Shown piece after piece: positions 1 to 11,844 of a stretch of 64,000 nucleotides of DNA (position 1 is its first letter; every line of letters begins with the position of its first letter). The stretch spans positions 78,826,576-78,890,575 of the forward strand of contig OY754329.1 of the NCBI GenBank assembly GCA_963573305.1, given 5' to 3'. The translations under genes were made by a program, and so were the position numbers. The stretch comes from Pyrrhosoma nymphula. Its lineage: Eukaryota; Arthropoda; Insecta; Odonata; Coenagrionidae. The notes under the pieces were generated by a model, which had not been told where the DNA came from, ran no database searches, and saw nothing but the letters and a program-made list of their open reading frames with translations.

Positions 1-740
1 CGCTCTCGAGACTCATCTATAGATGAAACTGAAAAAAATTACATCATACCGATATGTTTTTTTGGCAATTCAATACTATTCTGACACGTAGCCTTGTGGC
101 ACCTGACATGTCTATATTTCGTAATTATTAGAGATCATGTTCATATATTTTCTTCAAAACGCGAAATATAATACATTCCTAATTATTCAAATGGTTTCTA
201 ACTAATATCAAGGTCCAATATTCGAGAAAAACGTATTGCAGAATAATTTCGTCTAAATATCGAATACCGCGTCCATAACTCTGGTCGTAGTATTTTTTAA
301 TTAATGAATAAATATAAAACATAATTTATGTATCATTTTTATTACTACCTGCATGGTGAGTGACAAGTAAGCAAAAGCAGATGAACTCAGATGAATTTTT
401 TTTCAAGACTTTCAATAATGTTTTTTGAGTTGCGTAAAAAGTTATTAATATGTGCATTCATTAACCCACGAATTCAGCTAAGGCAATTTAGAGGACTTCT
501 CGTTTTCCTGCTATCCTTTACAACTGGGAAGCCTCCAAGCTCATTCTGATTATCTTCCCAGTGTCACTCTTACCAGTTTTCGATGACAAAATTCTGGATA
601 CATACAACGCAATCGGGAAAAAATCATCCTTGAATAAAACTTTACGTCTCAGTTCAAGAGTTGTGCTTTCCTAAACATATCATTAACAGGAAAATAAATT
701 AATTTTCCGTGATGCAGTTAGCCACGGATATCGTGTTAAT
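1..740. other. No feature seen
   Basis: AT-rich DNA with stops in all frames. I see no coding similarity, RNA gene or ordered repeat here. Confidence 0.6.
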
Positions 741-1110
741 GTGGTGGCTAGAGTACTGAATTCCCATCCTGTTGGCCCTGGTTTGAATCCTAGCAATGGC
801 GGAGATTTTCATGTAGGGTTTAATGCTTTCCCGGCGAACTATTCCACTGAAATTCTTTCAGAATTCCGACCAGGTCAGGTTCCCCATCTCCACCGATGTT
901 TCGATGGAAGACTTCTTAATCATACTCAGGGCTGTTGATGAACATCAGTAGCCCTGAGGACGATGTATAAGTCTTCCATCGACGCATCGGCGAAGATGGA
1001 GAACCTGACCCAGTGGGAACCCCGAGAAAATTACGCTGCGGAGATTTTCCATAGGGGATTCCAGCAACCTACTCGGGTGATTTGGGGAGACTACATTTGT
1101 CCGTTCGTGG
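741..1110. mobile_element. Fold-back pair of PLE-type termini with hammerhead-like cores
   Basis: Positions 873-933 and 950-1010 are imperfect inverted copies, so about 138 nt can fold into one long hairpin. The spacer 934-949 is itself nearly palindromic. Each arm, read outward from the apex, begins CCCTGAG, continues with a short hairpin closed by GATG/CATC, and then reads GAAAC (left arm, minus strand) or GACGC (right arm, plus strand), followed by ATCGG. This order matches hammerhead-like motifs in Penelope-like element termini. Beyond the core the left arm contains TTCGCCGGGAAAGC (minus strand, near 835), a segment shared with the loci near 7.9, 43.4 and 59.8 kb. The right core is degraded (GACG instead of GAAA). 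Family assignment is inference; the inverted layout is directly visible. Confidence 0.6.
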
Positions 1111-1180
1111 AATGGGACGTTAAATTGATGATCCCTTGATGTCTTACAATAACAGTGAGCTGATTCCGACCTCTCCAACC

Positions 1181-2285
1181 TTCTCCCATTCTTCCAAATA
1201 ATCCTACCCTTATAAACCTACACACCTATCCTCAATGGCGCTAATAGCCTCAGTTTCCGGTCGCCTCCGCCACGCAACCAATTAACCACAGATGGCTTAG
1301 AGGTACTTTTAGGAACCTCTTTACTAAATAATTCAGCAGTGGTCCAACCAGGCTGTTTAGAATTTATTTGACGAACGCTCAAGGGGCCATCCTTCATATG
1401 CCAATTAGCAATATTGGCTATCTTCGGTGCCCTCTAATACTCGGTGATTTTTAATAGCATCTACCCGGAAATAATAATGTGATAATACGGAAAGCCATTG
1501 ACTGACGCTGAGACCTGGTATTATAATGTCATTGAGGACTGGTCGCAAGATGACAAAGCCTTAATGCTAGCTTGGTGTTAACTGACAGGGCGGATTTTGA
1601 CTATAACATCAGACAGTTGGTCCATTGACGTGACTCCTATCGACGGGGGAACGTATTAGCATCGAGTTTAGTACCGAGAACGTATTTAACCAGAGGTTAT
1701 AAAACCAGACCTAGGTGAATGTTCTTTGTTCAACGGAGACGCTTTTAGGAGCATTGTGTAAGTCTAACTCAAATTTCTCATACTCTGGTGATTCAAATCA
1801 TAATGTATAATGGTGGTTACAAAGACCTGAGGACGTAAACAAGCTTAAAAATCCGGTCGATTATCATGATTCCATTGACATTTTCTCTGACTGGAACTAG
1901 ATAATGCAAGCATCTACTAATACCAAGAATAAAATACCTCAAATTGAACAAGCCTCAAAATAATTGCCTCACCACGACGCTAATGGATGAAATGGTAATA
2001 TTTTCCCAGCATTCGGAAATTCTGAAGAGGCCTCCAACCATAATACCCAACGAGCCCGTCAATCCTTAGGGTAGGGCAACTGTTAAGCATAAGTTCCCCA
2101 AATCCCTTTGTCGTTCGCAAAGGGCGTAGCCACTCGGTTGGGAACAGTGGCATCCCACGTCGGGTCATTCAATATCTGGGATCTGGGAATTCGTGTTCAA
2201 AGCGACTCAAGCCTCCTTTTCCAAGGTGTCCGTCCATCTGTCCGGTTCCCTTCACAGTTCCTTAAAGAGGAATCCGTATCTTACT
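1181..2285. other. No feature seen
   Basis: Unique-looking DNA of mixed composition without a supported gene or repeat. Short open frames occur on both strands but none has a recognisable motif. Confidence 0.5.
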
Positions 2286-2700
2286 CTTCTCCATACTCTA
2301 CTCTCTTCTTTTGAGACGGGTGGGGGGAAGGGGGGGGGGGGCTCATTTTGATGTGTTCGACGCCGTCTCAGTCCCGCCTTTATTTTCTCAGCGCTGGTGA
2401 AGGAAAAGGGACCGACGTCGGGCCTCATGAATAAAACATCTCCGCTGCTCCCCCATGAAGAAGGTATTATGGCGTTTGGGGGTGGAATTGAGAGGGGATG
2501 GGGGTGGGTGGGAGGAAGGAAGGGGTGCAGGCGGGGGGTGGCGGAGGCGAGATTGGCAGCAGTGATCTTCTTCCTCTTCTTCTATACTTATACCTACTCT
2601 CCTTTTTTTCACCATCCATTTTTCCCAGATTCGCTCGCCCTCTCCCCGGGGGAATATTAAGTGCGGGTCTCGTCTGCGCGCTACAGCTCCCTTCATGACC
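2286..2700. repeat. G-rich and polypurine low-complexity DNA
   Basis: A run of twelve or so G lies near 2329-2341. A long purine-rich segment with several G triplets and quadruplets spans about 2480-2560, followed by a pyrimidine-rich stretch. It could form G-quadruplexes on the plus strand. Overlapping short open frames in both directions are low-complexity shadows (poly-Gly/Arg/Pro), so I do not call them genes. Confidence 0.6.
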
Positions 2701-2889
2701 CATTTGCTCATCTCGCTCTCCTCCCTCCCGTCACTTGAGTCGCAAAACATTTCGTTATAATTACACGAAGTTACACCTCTTACAGACGGACATATACGAC
2801 AACTTTAAGCTGCATAAATTAATGAGGCTCCTCTTTAAAAAGGCTTACATGTCACTTTATTCATATTTTGGCTTCTAAACAACTATACA

Positions 2890-3069
2890 AAAGAGAAGGA
2901 CCAAATGTACTGGATACACTCTGAGGCACAATGGGTTTTTAAAGAATATAATTGAGGGAAAAATAAGAGGGAAAAGTCCCAAGAGAAAGGCTAAAGGATA
3001 AATACATAGACCAAATTAAATGAACTACCAGGGAGTAAGGGGACTAAAATTAGACAGGGAAGGATCGTG
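2890..3069 (+). pseudogene. Non-LTR retrotransposon (LINE) ORF2 C-terminal remnant
   Basis: The plus strand reads TLRHNGFLKNIIEGKIRGK, then SPKRKAKG and a stop, then after small shifts NYQGVRGLKLDREG. This is the familiar tail of insect LINE polymerase ORFs: a GH-LRHN-like block, an IIEGKI-GKR-RGR-like basic block, and a terminal DREG-W-like motif. Only the last ~60 residues survive and they are frame-broken. The remnant ends within a few bases of the PLE fragment starting at 3071. The tail near 54.0-54.3 kb (minus strand) is from the same kind of element and ends in a similar sequence. The exact LINE clade cannot be fixed from the tail alone. Confidence 0.75.
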
Positions 3070-3070
3070 A

Positions 3071-3510
3071 CTTATATATGTTTTTTGGGTTGTCCGCGTC
3101 TTACTAGCTGGTTCGAAGGTGGCCGACGTTTCCTCTCCTTTGCCGGAGACTTCCTCAGGGCTACTGAGTGACCACACGGTTATGCATCTATTTATACGAA
3201 TTTGGGGAGAGGGGGGGAAGGAGGAGGAGGGGGAGGGAGTTGTGGAACATTCTGGGTTCTTTTATTTCTCGCTAAAACTGGAAGCCAGGAACTGCTGATA
3301 GCTTGTCCTTGGTCACGGTTAAAATTGCAGGGGTGTTTCTTTATTTCTAGGGCTTCTCTAACTAGCCTTGTTTTAAAGTGCCGGTCTTTGGCAAGGATGA
3401 TCGGCTTCTCGGTTTCGATTTCATTGCCTTTTGCTGCGTGTTCGGCGACCGCTGATTCGCCGCTTCGAACCAGCTAGCAAGACGCGGACAACCCAAAAAA
3501 CATATATAAG
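3071..3510 (-). mobile_element. Penelope-like element 3' end with inverted terminal copies
   Basis: Positions 3071-3118 and 3463-3510 are 48-bp inverted repeats with very few differences. Between them, on the minus strand, lie the C-terminal part of a PLE ORF (stop at 3192-3194) and, beyond the stop, a hammerhead-like motif at 3123-3160. The motif reads CCCTGAGGAAG, a TCTCC/GGAGA hairpin, then GGAAACGTCGG. Inverted or direct terminal repeats and ribozyme motifs are known features of PLEs. The ORF is 5'-truncated at the inverted junction near 3463-3470, so the copy is dead. I found no target-site duplication. Confidence 0.75.
3192..3470 (-). pseudogene. Penelope-like ORF, C-terminal fragment
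   Basis: Reading the minus strand from about 3470 gives an open frame of roughly 93 codons to the stop at 3192-3194. It contains SAVAEHA near its start, then FKTRLVREALEIKKHP, NFNRDQG and SSSWLPVL. This series (AEHA, then R-REA-EI--HP--FNRD-G, then WKPVL-like) is the conserved C-terminal block following the GIY-YIG endonuclease of Penelope-type reverse transcriptases. The last residues are a proline-rich run encoded by the GGA/GGG-rich tract at 3205-3240. The reverse transcriptase and GIY-YIG catalytic parts are absent. This frame differs from the longer methionine-initiated frames overlapping it, which are shadows. Confidence 0.8.
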
Positions 3511-6500
3511 TCATAATATGGAACGCGAAAGTTTTAACGACTTGAGGGAAGGATTGATGCAACCAATCATAGGAATTGCACGACCAATGATGATGAAAGA
3601 AAAACGTGTCATCTGTTTCATATCAACCAACAAATGTATTCCTTTCCACGCAATTTATTTCGCAAAATAAATTGCATTTTCACTGTTTTGAATGCAAGAA
3701 AGGGTGAAACAATGAGAAAAATAGTAATTTTCTAGTAATATATAGTATATACTATGTAATTTTCCACACATTTTATTTTGAACTCAACAGATTTCAAAGT
3801 TTGCACGTAATTTTCAAGAGGCTTCTAAACCGAAGAACAGTGAGTCTCTTACTTATACAATGAACGGGAGGGGGAGAGTGAGTTAAGGTTCTGTATAGTA
3901 TGTAGGTATTATTAATCAATTTTGTAGTTTGTAATACTAATTGATAATTTGCGCAAAGCTCGTTGACGACTAAAGTTAGGATTTGTCTTTTTAATACATG
4001 CCATTTCCGCGATAAATTTTTTAAAAGACCAAATTATCCAAGGGTTAAGGGCTGTTAAGAAAATACCGGCACCTAACCATCTGTTTTTGGAGTAATTAAT
4101 AATTAAAAACAATAAGTGAAGCCAAAATAGGTTTTTTAAATAAGTTACCAAAATAATGCTCCTATAGCAGGAAAGTGTTTGCTAAAAAAGTGTTATTTGA
4201 AAATATATTCATCAACAAACCTGAATATATTGCAACTTATTTTGCTTTCGAACAGCTAAGGTATGTCACCAGCGGGAACGTGCTTTTTATACAATGCAAA
4301 AGAAAAGGTGAAATTCAGCATTTTCTTTGACTCACATAGTCGCAGTAGAACCTCCTAAACGTGTACTTTAGATGCAATGTAGTCACCGGATACCCAGGTA
4401 CTTTTGACAGAGGGGGGGATAGAAGTTATGGCTTATGCTCGAAAGTAAATTGCAAAATAAAACATTTTATGTTTTCCTACGTTGTCTTTTTTCACTTTGT
4501 GGCATTTACATGATAGCACAGTTCTTCAAACTCCCGTAAGGAATCGAGTCTATTGAACTAAATTCTCTTTAAAGATGGAATTCATCGCCAAATTCAAACA
4601 TCCATTTGCTTCAGCGGGCTAGGGCAGCGCGCATTGTCGCGATCACAACATATGAGTACCTTTACATCGGATTATACGACGATTCGAAATATTCGTTCGA
4701 AGACATTTGTATTTTTGGTTTTGAACTTCAGTTTCGCGAGACTGAAATAAATAGCCGAAATTTTCCCTATCGACAAAAACCACCTCATGGTATTGCGCTC
4801 ATTTTTGGCACACAAAATGTACCAAATATCTTAGAAACTTCATTCAGTTTAAATAGCACTTGCAAAATATCGGTGGGGAGTTCTCTAATACTTGTGCTTC
4901 ATCTTGAAAATGATCTCGTTAATCATTTGAAATAAACGAGCATTCCTACTTTCTCCATGATACACAAAGAGACAGTTCGGAAAGATTCCATGAAATAAAT
5001 GTTTGAACAAATCTATAGTTGGGAACTCATTCATTCAAACCAAATGAAAGTAACTTTGCAATTCTAAAGCAAATAAAACAGTAGGTATACGAATTGCTAT
5101 ATATCCTTCTAGGATCGTATATCGGTATTGAAGGTTCAGAAGTTACTAACAAGGGATGAGCATCAAAGCTTCAAGACAGCTTCCGGGACACTGATGTGTT
5201 GATCAGAGAGGGTTTATAAGTTTGGGACGAGAGATTTAGGGAAACTTTATTATAGGAAGATGAACGTCATAACACAGGATTAAAGGATAATTCGTGGATT
5301 AATGAAATGGTTATTGGGATTTGATGCCAATACCTGTTTTGTGACAAAATGAAATAAGGGATATATGGCATCACAACTTTCAATATTAAACATTATATTT
5401 ACACCCAAGCTGGCATACAAAAAAGGCAATTTTGACTCCTATAAATTGGCGTTTGCGAAATATTAAAACTCGCTATAAATAGCAAAAGGGTTGATCAATC
5501 AATTGACAATGTACAAAATGAGGAAGTTAATATTGAAATAAGTTATGGTTTTCATATACATTGTATTTCACCATGTAAAAGAACCATTTATATCATTGAA
5601 CACGAGATAAAATATGAAGGTCAGAAGTTACTCTCCGGTTAGATTGAATAGTTGCAGAATTAAACTGCTACACAAAATAAAAAAACAAGGATTTTGCAGA
5701 AATTAAAATAAAATTAAATAAGTTTATAAAACTTCCATTAAAAAAACGCCGTAGAATTCCGTAACTCATTTAATTAGATACACCAAGAATGAGGAACAAA
5801 ATGTCTAAACTACTAATGGCACCGTAATATAACCCTGGGCTTTAGGGCTTTATTTAACTAGTTATTTTCACTTTTGCCGATTAACAATTATGTGTCGCAT
5901 ACGGAACTTCTGTGGCGATGCACCAAAGAAAAAATTGTTTATCAAGGAATATTAGCAAGGTACTGGGATAAAAAAGTAAAAAGAGAAAGTAGTACCACGC
6001 ACCGAACGTTTGGAATACTCCTCAGAAAGATTTATATTCCATAACGAATAGAATGCAAAGGAGATTCTCAAGCTTAGTTAGAAACTGCTGCGGCAAACAG
6101 TGAGTAGCGTAACAAAGCTGATGGAAGGACTGGTTTGGGAGGAGCTATTGAATCGCGGGTCAACACGCTTGGTTTAGACTATTTGACAAATTCAATTCAG
6201 GCAAGTTCCAGGGTGAGACGTATGGGTATTATCTTGATACTACACTTTATCCCCAGAAATGACAAATTAGGAGAGAGAAAAAGTTACAATGTGGGACTGA
6301 TGAGAATAAATTTCCTTCTTTTCAAGCACCATTCGCGACTTTAACAAAAACAGATAGTGACTCTAAGACACTCCGTTTACATAGTACAATTCACTTTCGT
6401 CCTCTTCCCCCTTCCTTTCCCTTTCCATATCTGGTGTCCTAACACCTGCATGTCTATGTGGTGGTGCACAGGATATTATGTGGATAAACATTACTGTTTT

Positions 6501-7880
6501 AGGCTTCACTTCGTACATGTTCCGAACGTTCGCATCCATAATAAGTGTAGATTTATGGCATCGTCAGGTACAGAATATGGTTTTTTATTTTTCGTGTATT
6601 GTTGCTGTAGTTACGGGAGGGAGAAGAAAATAATAGATTTACCTCACCATTTGCTGAACGCCAACAGGAAATCGTGAGGGATTTTGCACCAATAATTTTA
6701 CACGTCCTTCCTAAAGACCTAAAAATGGACGCTCTACAGCAAATTGAATTTACCACACTATGTACCTACCAACTTCTGGCACGATTTATCGTAGAAGTAT
6801 ATTTAGTTTTTACACTCTCGGCGACACGTGATTTTACACCCATCTTAATTTTCTAATGACATTATAAATTTCAATCTGTACTTTTAATTATGCTCCTTTA
6901 ACCTTCTTCTTTCGAATAGCGTATTGTCTGTTTGGACATCTCAAATACTATCCGAGTTATAAGAAAATATTTGGTATACACAATTTCGTTACACAGAAAG
7001 CAGCCATAGGTACCACCAATCGGTATAGAGTTATCACACGTTTCCCGAAAAAAAAGTGAAAAATGGGGGAGTGAGTTTGAAATAGCTGTTAGAATACAAA
7101 TGACGACCATTTTTCCTAAAAATTCAAAATATGTTACAATCTACTTCCAGTAATGGAGGCACAGAAATACTTACTGACCTAATAATCAATTAAAAGATCA
7201 ATTGATATTCGTCGTGCTCTTATAACGCCAATTTCGACCACCGAATACCATCCATTCAATGTCCCCGCTGTTGCCCATGCGTTCTATCACCACAGAAAGA
7301 GTCGTAAATGGCAGACATAGACCTAAAGATGATGGCGAAAACTTTTCTTTTCAGAATATCAGAACGCCCTCTCTTCACCAACCTAATCCTCTCCACATAC
7401 GTGTAATCCCCGTGCTTCCTCTTCTTCTTCCACTTGTCTTTTAACCCCTCCCACCTCACCTCCTCACATATCCAACCTTTGAAGGATCCTAAACCCATCC
7501 CGTTATTACACTCCGCCGACTTCAACCCCCGCTTTCGGTTAATGACTCCTAGCTCCTCTTCTCTTACACTTATTTCATTACTTCATCTCTCTTAGGCCAC
7601 ATTTTCCATACAAACATGAAAATACGCATCACGCCGTTTCTTTTCGAGGTAGAACGCCGTTTTTCGCCGTCTCAAACGACGTGTTCATAAGAATGGTTCG
7701 TGAAAGTAAAAATTAGTCGAGTGAATTTAAATTACCTATTCCGTTTAGGAGAGCTTCTCTAGTTATTCAAGCACTCTTCTTTAGTTTTACCGATCAGCAA
7801 CAAATAAATCGATGATAAATTCCGTTCTAACTGTTTTTTAATCAAAATGATGATCACGATATATAAATACGTACCCATCA
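3511..7880. other. No feature seen
   Basis: About 4.4 kb of mostly AT-rich DNA. The longest methionine frame (4606-4935, plus, 109 residues) has no motif I recognise and no splice or promoter context that I would trust. I cannot support any gene or named element here. Confidence 0.5.
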
Positions 7881-8055
7881 CGCCGTTTCCTTTCTCGGTA
7901 GTCAAAGTCAAAAGATATTAGATTGTCGTAGGATTTAAGTCTTTCCCAGCGAATGCTTAGGATGAATAGTTCTCGGGTTTCCAGCCGGGTAATGGTGTTA
8001 AACTGCACCGAAGTTTCAATGGCGTAGTCTGCCATCGTTTTCAGGGTTTGTCAGT
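7880..8055 (-). mobile_element. PLE-type terminus with hammerhead-like motif
   Basis: On the minus strand, 8046-8009 reads CCCTGAAAAC, then a hairpin with stems GATGGC and GCCATT, then GAAACTTCGG. Downstream (toward lower coordinates) come GGAAACCCGAGAA and CGCTGGGAAAGAC, in the same order and at similar spacing as the pieces next to the motifs near 43.4 kb and 0.8 kb. That shared order shows it is one repeat family rather than a chance hairpin. There is no inverted partner arm beside it and no coding remnant. Confidence 0.6.
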
Positions 8056-8669
8056 GATAGGCCTGTAAGGCTCACTCTACTTTAATGCTTTCTTCCTTAT
8101 TTATCTATCCTTGTATAACCATTTTGCTTCAGTTACCCTCACATATAACTTCATACGTTCCCTCCTGTTTTTAATACTCTTAATGTCCCTTCTCTTATGA
8201 GGATCTCCCACAAAATGCTTCCATAACTTTCTCGGCCTACTTCTTCCTCTTACACATTCTCTCTACTATCACATATCGGTTTCGCGTTTTAATACTTATC
8301 CAATATTTCAACATGGCCAACCTACAGAGCACGATCCTTTCATATTTGTCAATTGTTCTCTTTTCAAAGTCGTTCCCTCTTATTCAAACACGAATAGGAA
8401 GGAATGTCTCCATGAACAAATTAAGTTTCATAATAGGTGCAGTTGAAAAACAGCGATACCCGAAGCAATGTGCGTACTTTTATGTAGAAACAAGGGGTTT
8501 GTGTTGTTTTGGTGATTTAGGACATAATTCAGCTGAATTCAGATCACCCAGGTGTGACTGATATGACTTGGATTCCTACAGCTAAGCATCTCACGTGAGG
8601 TACTCCCTCTGTCGCCATCTATAGGTGAAGGTTTGATTGAAAAATTGATCTCGCTTGAAGGAGGCGGAA

Positions 8670-8713
8670 AAGGCGTCCTTAGTCCACGCGGAAGGCGTCC
8701 TTTGTCCTCGTGG
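8670..8713 (+). repeat. Two 22-bp tandem units
   Basis: 8670-8691 and 8692-8713 are imperfect tandem copies of AAGGCGTCCTTAGTCCACGCGG. I see no coding or mobile-element context. Confidence 0.7.
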
Positions 8714-10940
8714 TCGGAAAAAAAGGATGGGGGATTTTACTTAAAACTATGGTGTATTTGGCACCCAACTAATTTTGGATCAATCTAATGGAAACAATCA
8801 GTTATCTCTGGGAGAAAAAAAACCGTAGTTCCCAAACTATGAGTCGTGACCCTCTGGTGAGTTGCGGGCTCTGCTTTGATACGAATGATCAGTCCGATCA
8901 AAAATATACATATTCATGATTTTTTCTGCTTTTTAAGTACAACATGAACATATTATTAATTTTAAGAAGAAAATCATAAATACATACATGGTATACTTCT
9001 TGAAAATTAACATTCAGTAAGCATTAATGCCTATGCATAATTATACCTATGCAAGCACGGTGACATATTTACAGATTAAGTGGATAGCGAAAAAATATTC
9101 CCAACTTGAAGACGGGTCCCATGGCAATAACGATTGGGGCCGCTGCTATAACCGTTTTCCACTTTCCGAAAAATTGAAACATGACAGTCCAACTTCTCAA
9201 AACTGTATGCTGCAAATGGACTCAGTTGCTGGTTGTCTTCTTTGAACAAACACACGGACTTACACACGCAGACACACGTTTGAACGACCGCAGTCCCACG
9301 AGGTAGTAGGCCATCTTCATTTACGGTCCATTCCGACCGCCAATTGTGCCCATTCTACCACCACTGGAACCACCCAAACGTCTTGGGTTGCCGTCGCCAA
9401 TCAAATTAGGCGTTGCTTCCGCTCAAAATACGTTTGCGGCCAAAATAAGGGTGGCGCGTGGCCAGTGTTGGTGAATATGAATAGGAAGAAGAATGGTAAG
9501 GGGGAGATGAGGATGGGAGTAATGAAAGAGGAGACATAAGGAAAAGTGAAAGTTTAGCGACTCTGTCTTGACGCATGCCGGTGTTACTGAACGCGAGAAA
9601 ACGATCGTCTGGAAAAGTGGATAGGTGGCGCTGAGAGAGATCAGAATGTGATGAAAGCATCTTCAAGAAATGATGTTGCCACAAATCGTGATGAAAAACC
9701 TAAAAATGTAACCAAAACTATTTAATCAATCTACTTTATATCATTTCATTTCCCAGGAGTGTGGTGAAAAAGAAACCTATAGAGTATAACTATTCATGCT
9801 GTGCGGTAAATAAAAGTGCACTTATATTTACCTTAGGAATTGATACGGATACAGGAGCATACTTAACATCAGCTACGATGGTTGGTACTTGCTGTACCAA
9901 CAGGAATTGAAATTAGTAGTTGATAAGCTATCTTGCATAGAATTTAATTAAATATTATCCCATCATCACCATGAATATTTGTATAACAATTTACATTAGG
10001 TCTTTTAACTGTAAATATAATAGCAATTACATCAACTGATATTGCTATGCATGATGAACTCAGAGATATCATTTTCCTCAGAAAATAAGGAATCTTGGGG
10101 AGAGTCACTTCTTAACCCGTTGTTTCATCTCCTTAAACTTTTAATGCACTTTACTCTCAATCATCATCTGTTATGCTCTACACTGAGGCTGTCTTCTTTC
10201 CAGTCAATAAACTACTACCTCACCCTAACTTAAAACCTTCCTGTATTTTTATTTAACCCGTTTTCCCCCAAATTCCCCTTCTACTACATAAAATTTTCTT
10301 TTGCAGAACAATTAACATTTCACATATTCGATTTTTTTTTCATTTGATCTGGTTCTCTTATTTTGACACCTTTGTCATCCAAATCTTATAAATTCCACTT
10401 CTTCATATATGTTCCTTCCTTGATAATTTGGAATATGAGCAAAATATGCACTAGAAAGTTGATAGGAGTGATATCAGTGTAAGTAGGGACTAACACGAAA
10501 TAATACTCATTCCTGGGAAACGTACCTTTGCTGATGCGAAGTTATTTTGAATAAGTCTTCCCATACATATCGTACAATTTCCCCAGTTTTCAATACAGAG
10601 TCCTGAAGGTATTTCTGTACAATTTATCAATGCTCTTTTGTTAGAATAATAGAAACAGTGCCATCAAACAACTTCGTTCATTTTCTAAGAAATACCATTC
10701 CCACTTTAAAATGGTCCAAGTTTTGATTGATATGCTATATCTTACAATTGACCTGGCTGTGAGAATTGTATGCAGCTACGTTTCTTCCATCTCCTTATAA
10801 TATTTCTATTGAATATAGTTATAAAGACCTTAAAACTGAGAATATAAGAAAAGTGATATATTCGATGCATCTATTGAATCTCATAAAACATTGTAAATAA
10901 TTAAAATTGAAGTCATTTGGCGAAATGCATGTTTTTAAAT
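8714..10940. other. No feature seen
   Basis: AT-rich DNA with short frames on both strands. No motif, RNA gene or repeat boundary could be supported. Confidence 0.5.
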
Positions 10941-10946
10941 TAAACT

Positions 10947-10961
10947 TTAATATGGAGCGCG
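10947..10961 (+). repeat. Left target-site duplication of the 5S-derived SINE
   Basis: TTAATATGGAGCGCG, repeated exactly at 11299-11313. Removing 10962-11313 leaves an uninterrupted LINE sequence that aligns with the neighbouring LINE copy near 11907-11935, so the empty site can be inferred from the paralogue. Confidence 0.92.
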
Positions 10962-11298
10962 GCAAGGGCCTAGCCACGTTGAAACACCGGTTCCCATCAG
11001 AACACCGAAGTTAAGCTGCATTAGGCCCGGACGGTGGTTGGATGGGTGACCCTCCTCCATACCTCGACCAGGCATGGATGGAGAGATGATACTCCCTCCA
11101 GACCTATACCGGGAGGCCGGGTCCTCCATACCTAGTACTGGGGTGATGCAGGGGGAGGCCAATTCTCCATACCTCTACCGAGGTGCTCTTGTCCCCTGTC
11201 TGCAAGTGGCAGACAGGCAAGGGGTTGGCACAATGGACCAAGAAAGGTCTAAGTGCCCGGGCTCCTGACGAAGGCCCCCCAACAACAATCTAATCTAA
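10962..11298 (+). mobile_element. 5S rRNA-derived SINE (SINE3-type), complete
   Basis: The first ~90 bp (to 11051) match 5S rRNA clearly: CCACGTTGA, ACACCGGTTC, ACACCGAAGTTAAGC and TTGGATGGGTGACC in the right order and spacing. These include the internal A-box and C-box promoter regions used by RNA polymerase III. The body from about 11052 to 11190 is built of degenerate CTCCATACCT units. The tail, to 11298, ends in CAACAACAATCTAATCTAA instead of a poly(A) run. A perfect 15-bp target duplication (10947-10961 and 11299-11313) marks both ends and shows LINE-type retrotransposition. The 5S part is too diverged and chimeric to be a working 5S gene. Methionine frames inside it (such as 10947-11162 minus) are shadows. 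Confidence 0.9.
11052..11190 (+). repeat. Degenerate internal repeats in the SINE body
   Basis: Four imperfect units share CTCCATACCT (or CTCCAGACCT), then ACC-GGG-like purine-rich sequence. They begin near 11054, 11096, 11126 and 11165. They lie between the 5S head and the tail of the SINE. Confidence 0.65.
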
Positions 11299-11757
11299 TT
11301 AATATGGAGCGCGACGCTGTATGGGTCAGAAACTTGATTATTGCGACGGGAGGATGTGCGTAGCCTTGAGGCCTTTGAGAAGTGGATTTGGGGAAGGATG
11401 GAGAGGGTGAGCTGGGTGGCGAGGAAGACGAACGAGGAGGTATTGGATATGGTTGGAAAGGAGAGGAAGCTTGTTGCAGAGGTGCAGAGAAGGCAGAAGA
11501 GATGGATGGAGGAGGTTTTGAGAGGAGAGGGCATTTTGAAGAGAATGACAGAGGGGAGAACTCTGGGGAAGCGGGGAAGAGGAAGGAAAAGGATAGGAAT
11601 TCTGATCGAAATAAGAGGAGGTAGCAGATATGAAGAATTGAAGAGGGATCTAATGACGGGCCATCCTTAGGAGGGAAAGCGAGACAATGTCTATGAGGTT
11701 GGGATGCAGAATGGGGACTGTCCAAGAACCTACCAATCAGCTGGTATGAAAATGGCA
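11299..11757 (+). pseudogene. LINE ORF2 C-terminal remnant, copy A (split by the SINE)
   Basis: After the right target duplication the sequence encodes YGSETW, then from 11341 in frame REDVRSLEAFEKWIWGRMERVSW, TNEEVLDMVGKERKL, RRQKRWMEEVLRGEGILK and GKRGRGRKRIGI, ending ELKRDLMTGHP and a stop at 11668-11670. This is the C-terminal region of an insect non-LTR retrotransposon polymerase, past the catalytic domain. The piece left of the SINE (about 10941-10961) belongs to the same copy. The 3' untranslated part runs to CCAATCAGCTGGTATG near 11747, shared with copy B. There is a stop in the SETW region. The minus-strand frames across here are shadows. Confidence 0.85.
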
Positions 11758-11844
11758 GGACTTGAATGAAAATGGCAGGACGCGAGAGAGAGAACAAGTA
11801 AGTTGATCTCCCGGTCCACCTCTCAAAGGAAATATACGAGTTTT

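Noticed and set aside
2397..2750. Gly/Arg/Pro-rich overlapping frames
   Set aside because: Low-complexity purine and pyrimidine tracts generate open frames on both strands.
10962..11051. 5S rRNA gene
   Set aside because: Only the 5S-like head is present, it is diverged, and it is fused to a SINE body bounded by a 15-bp target duplication.
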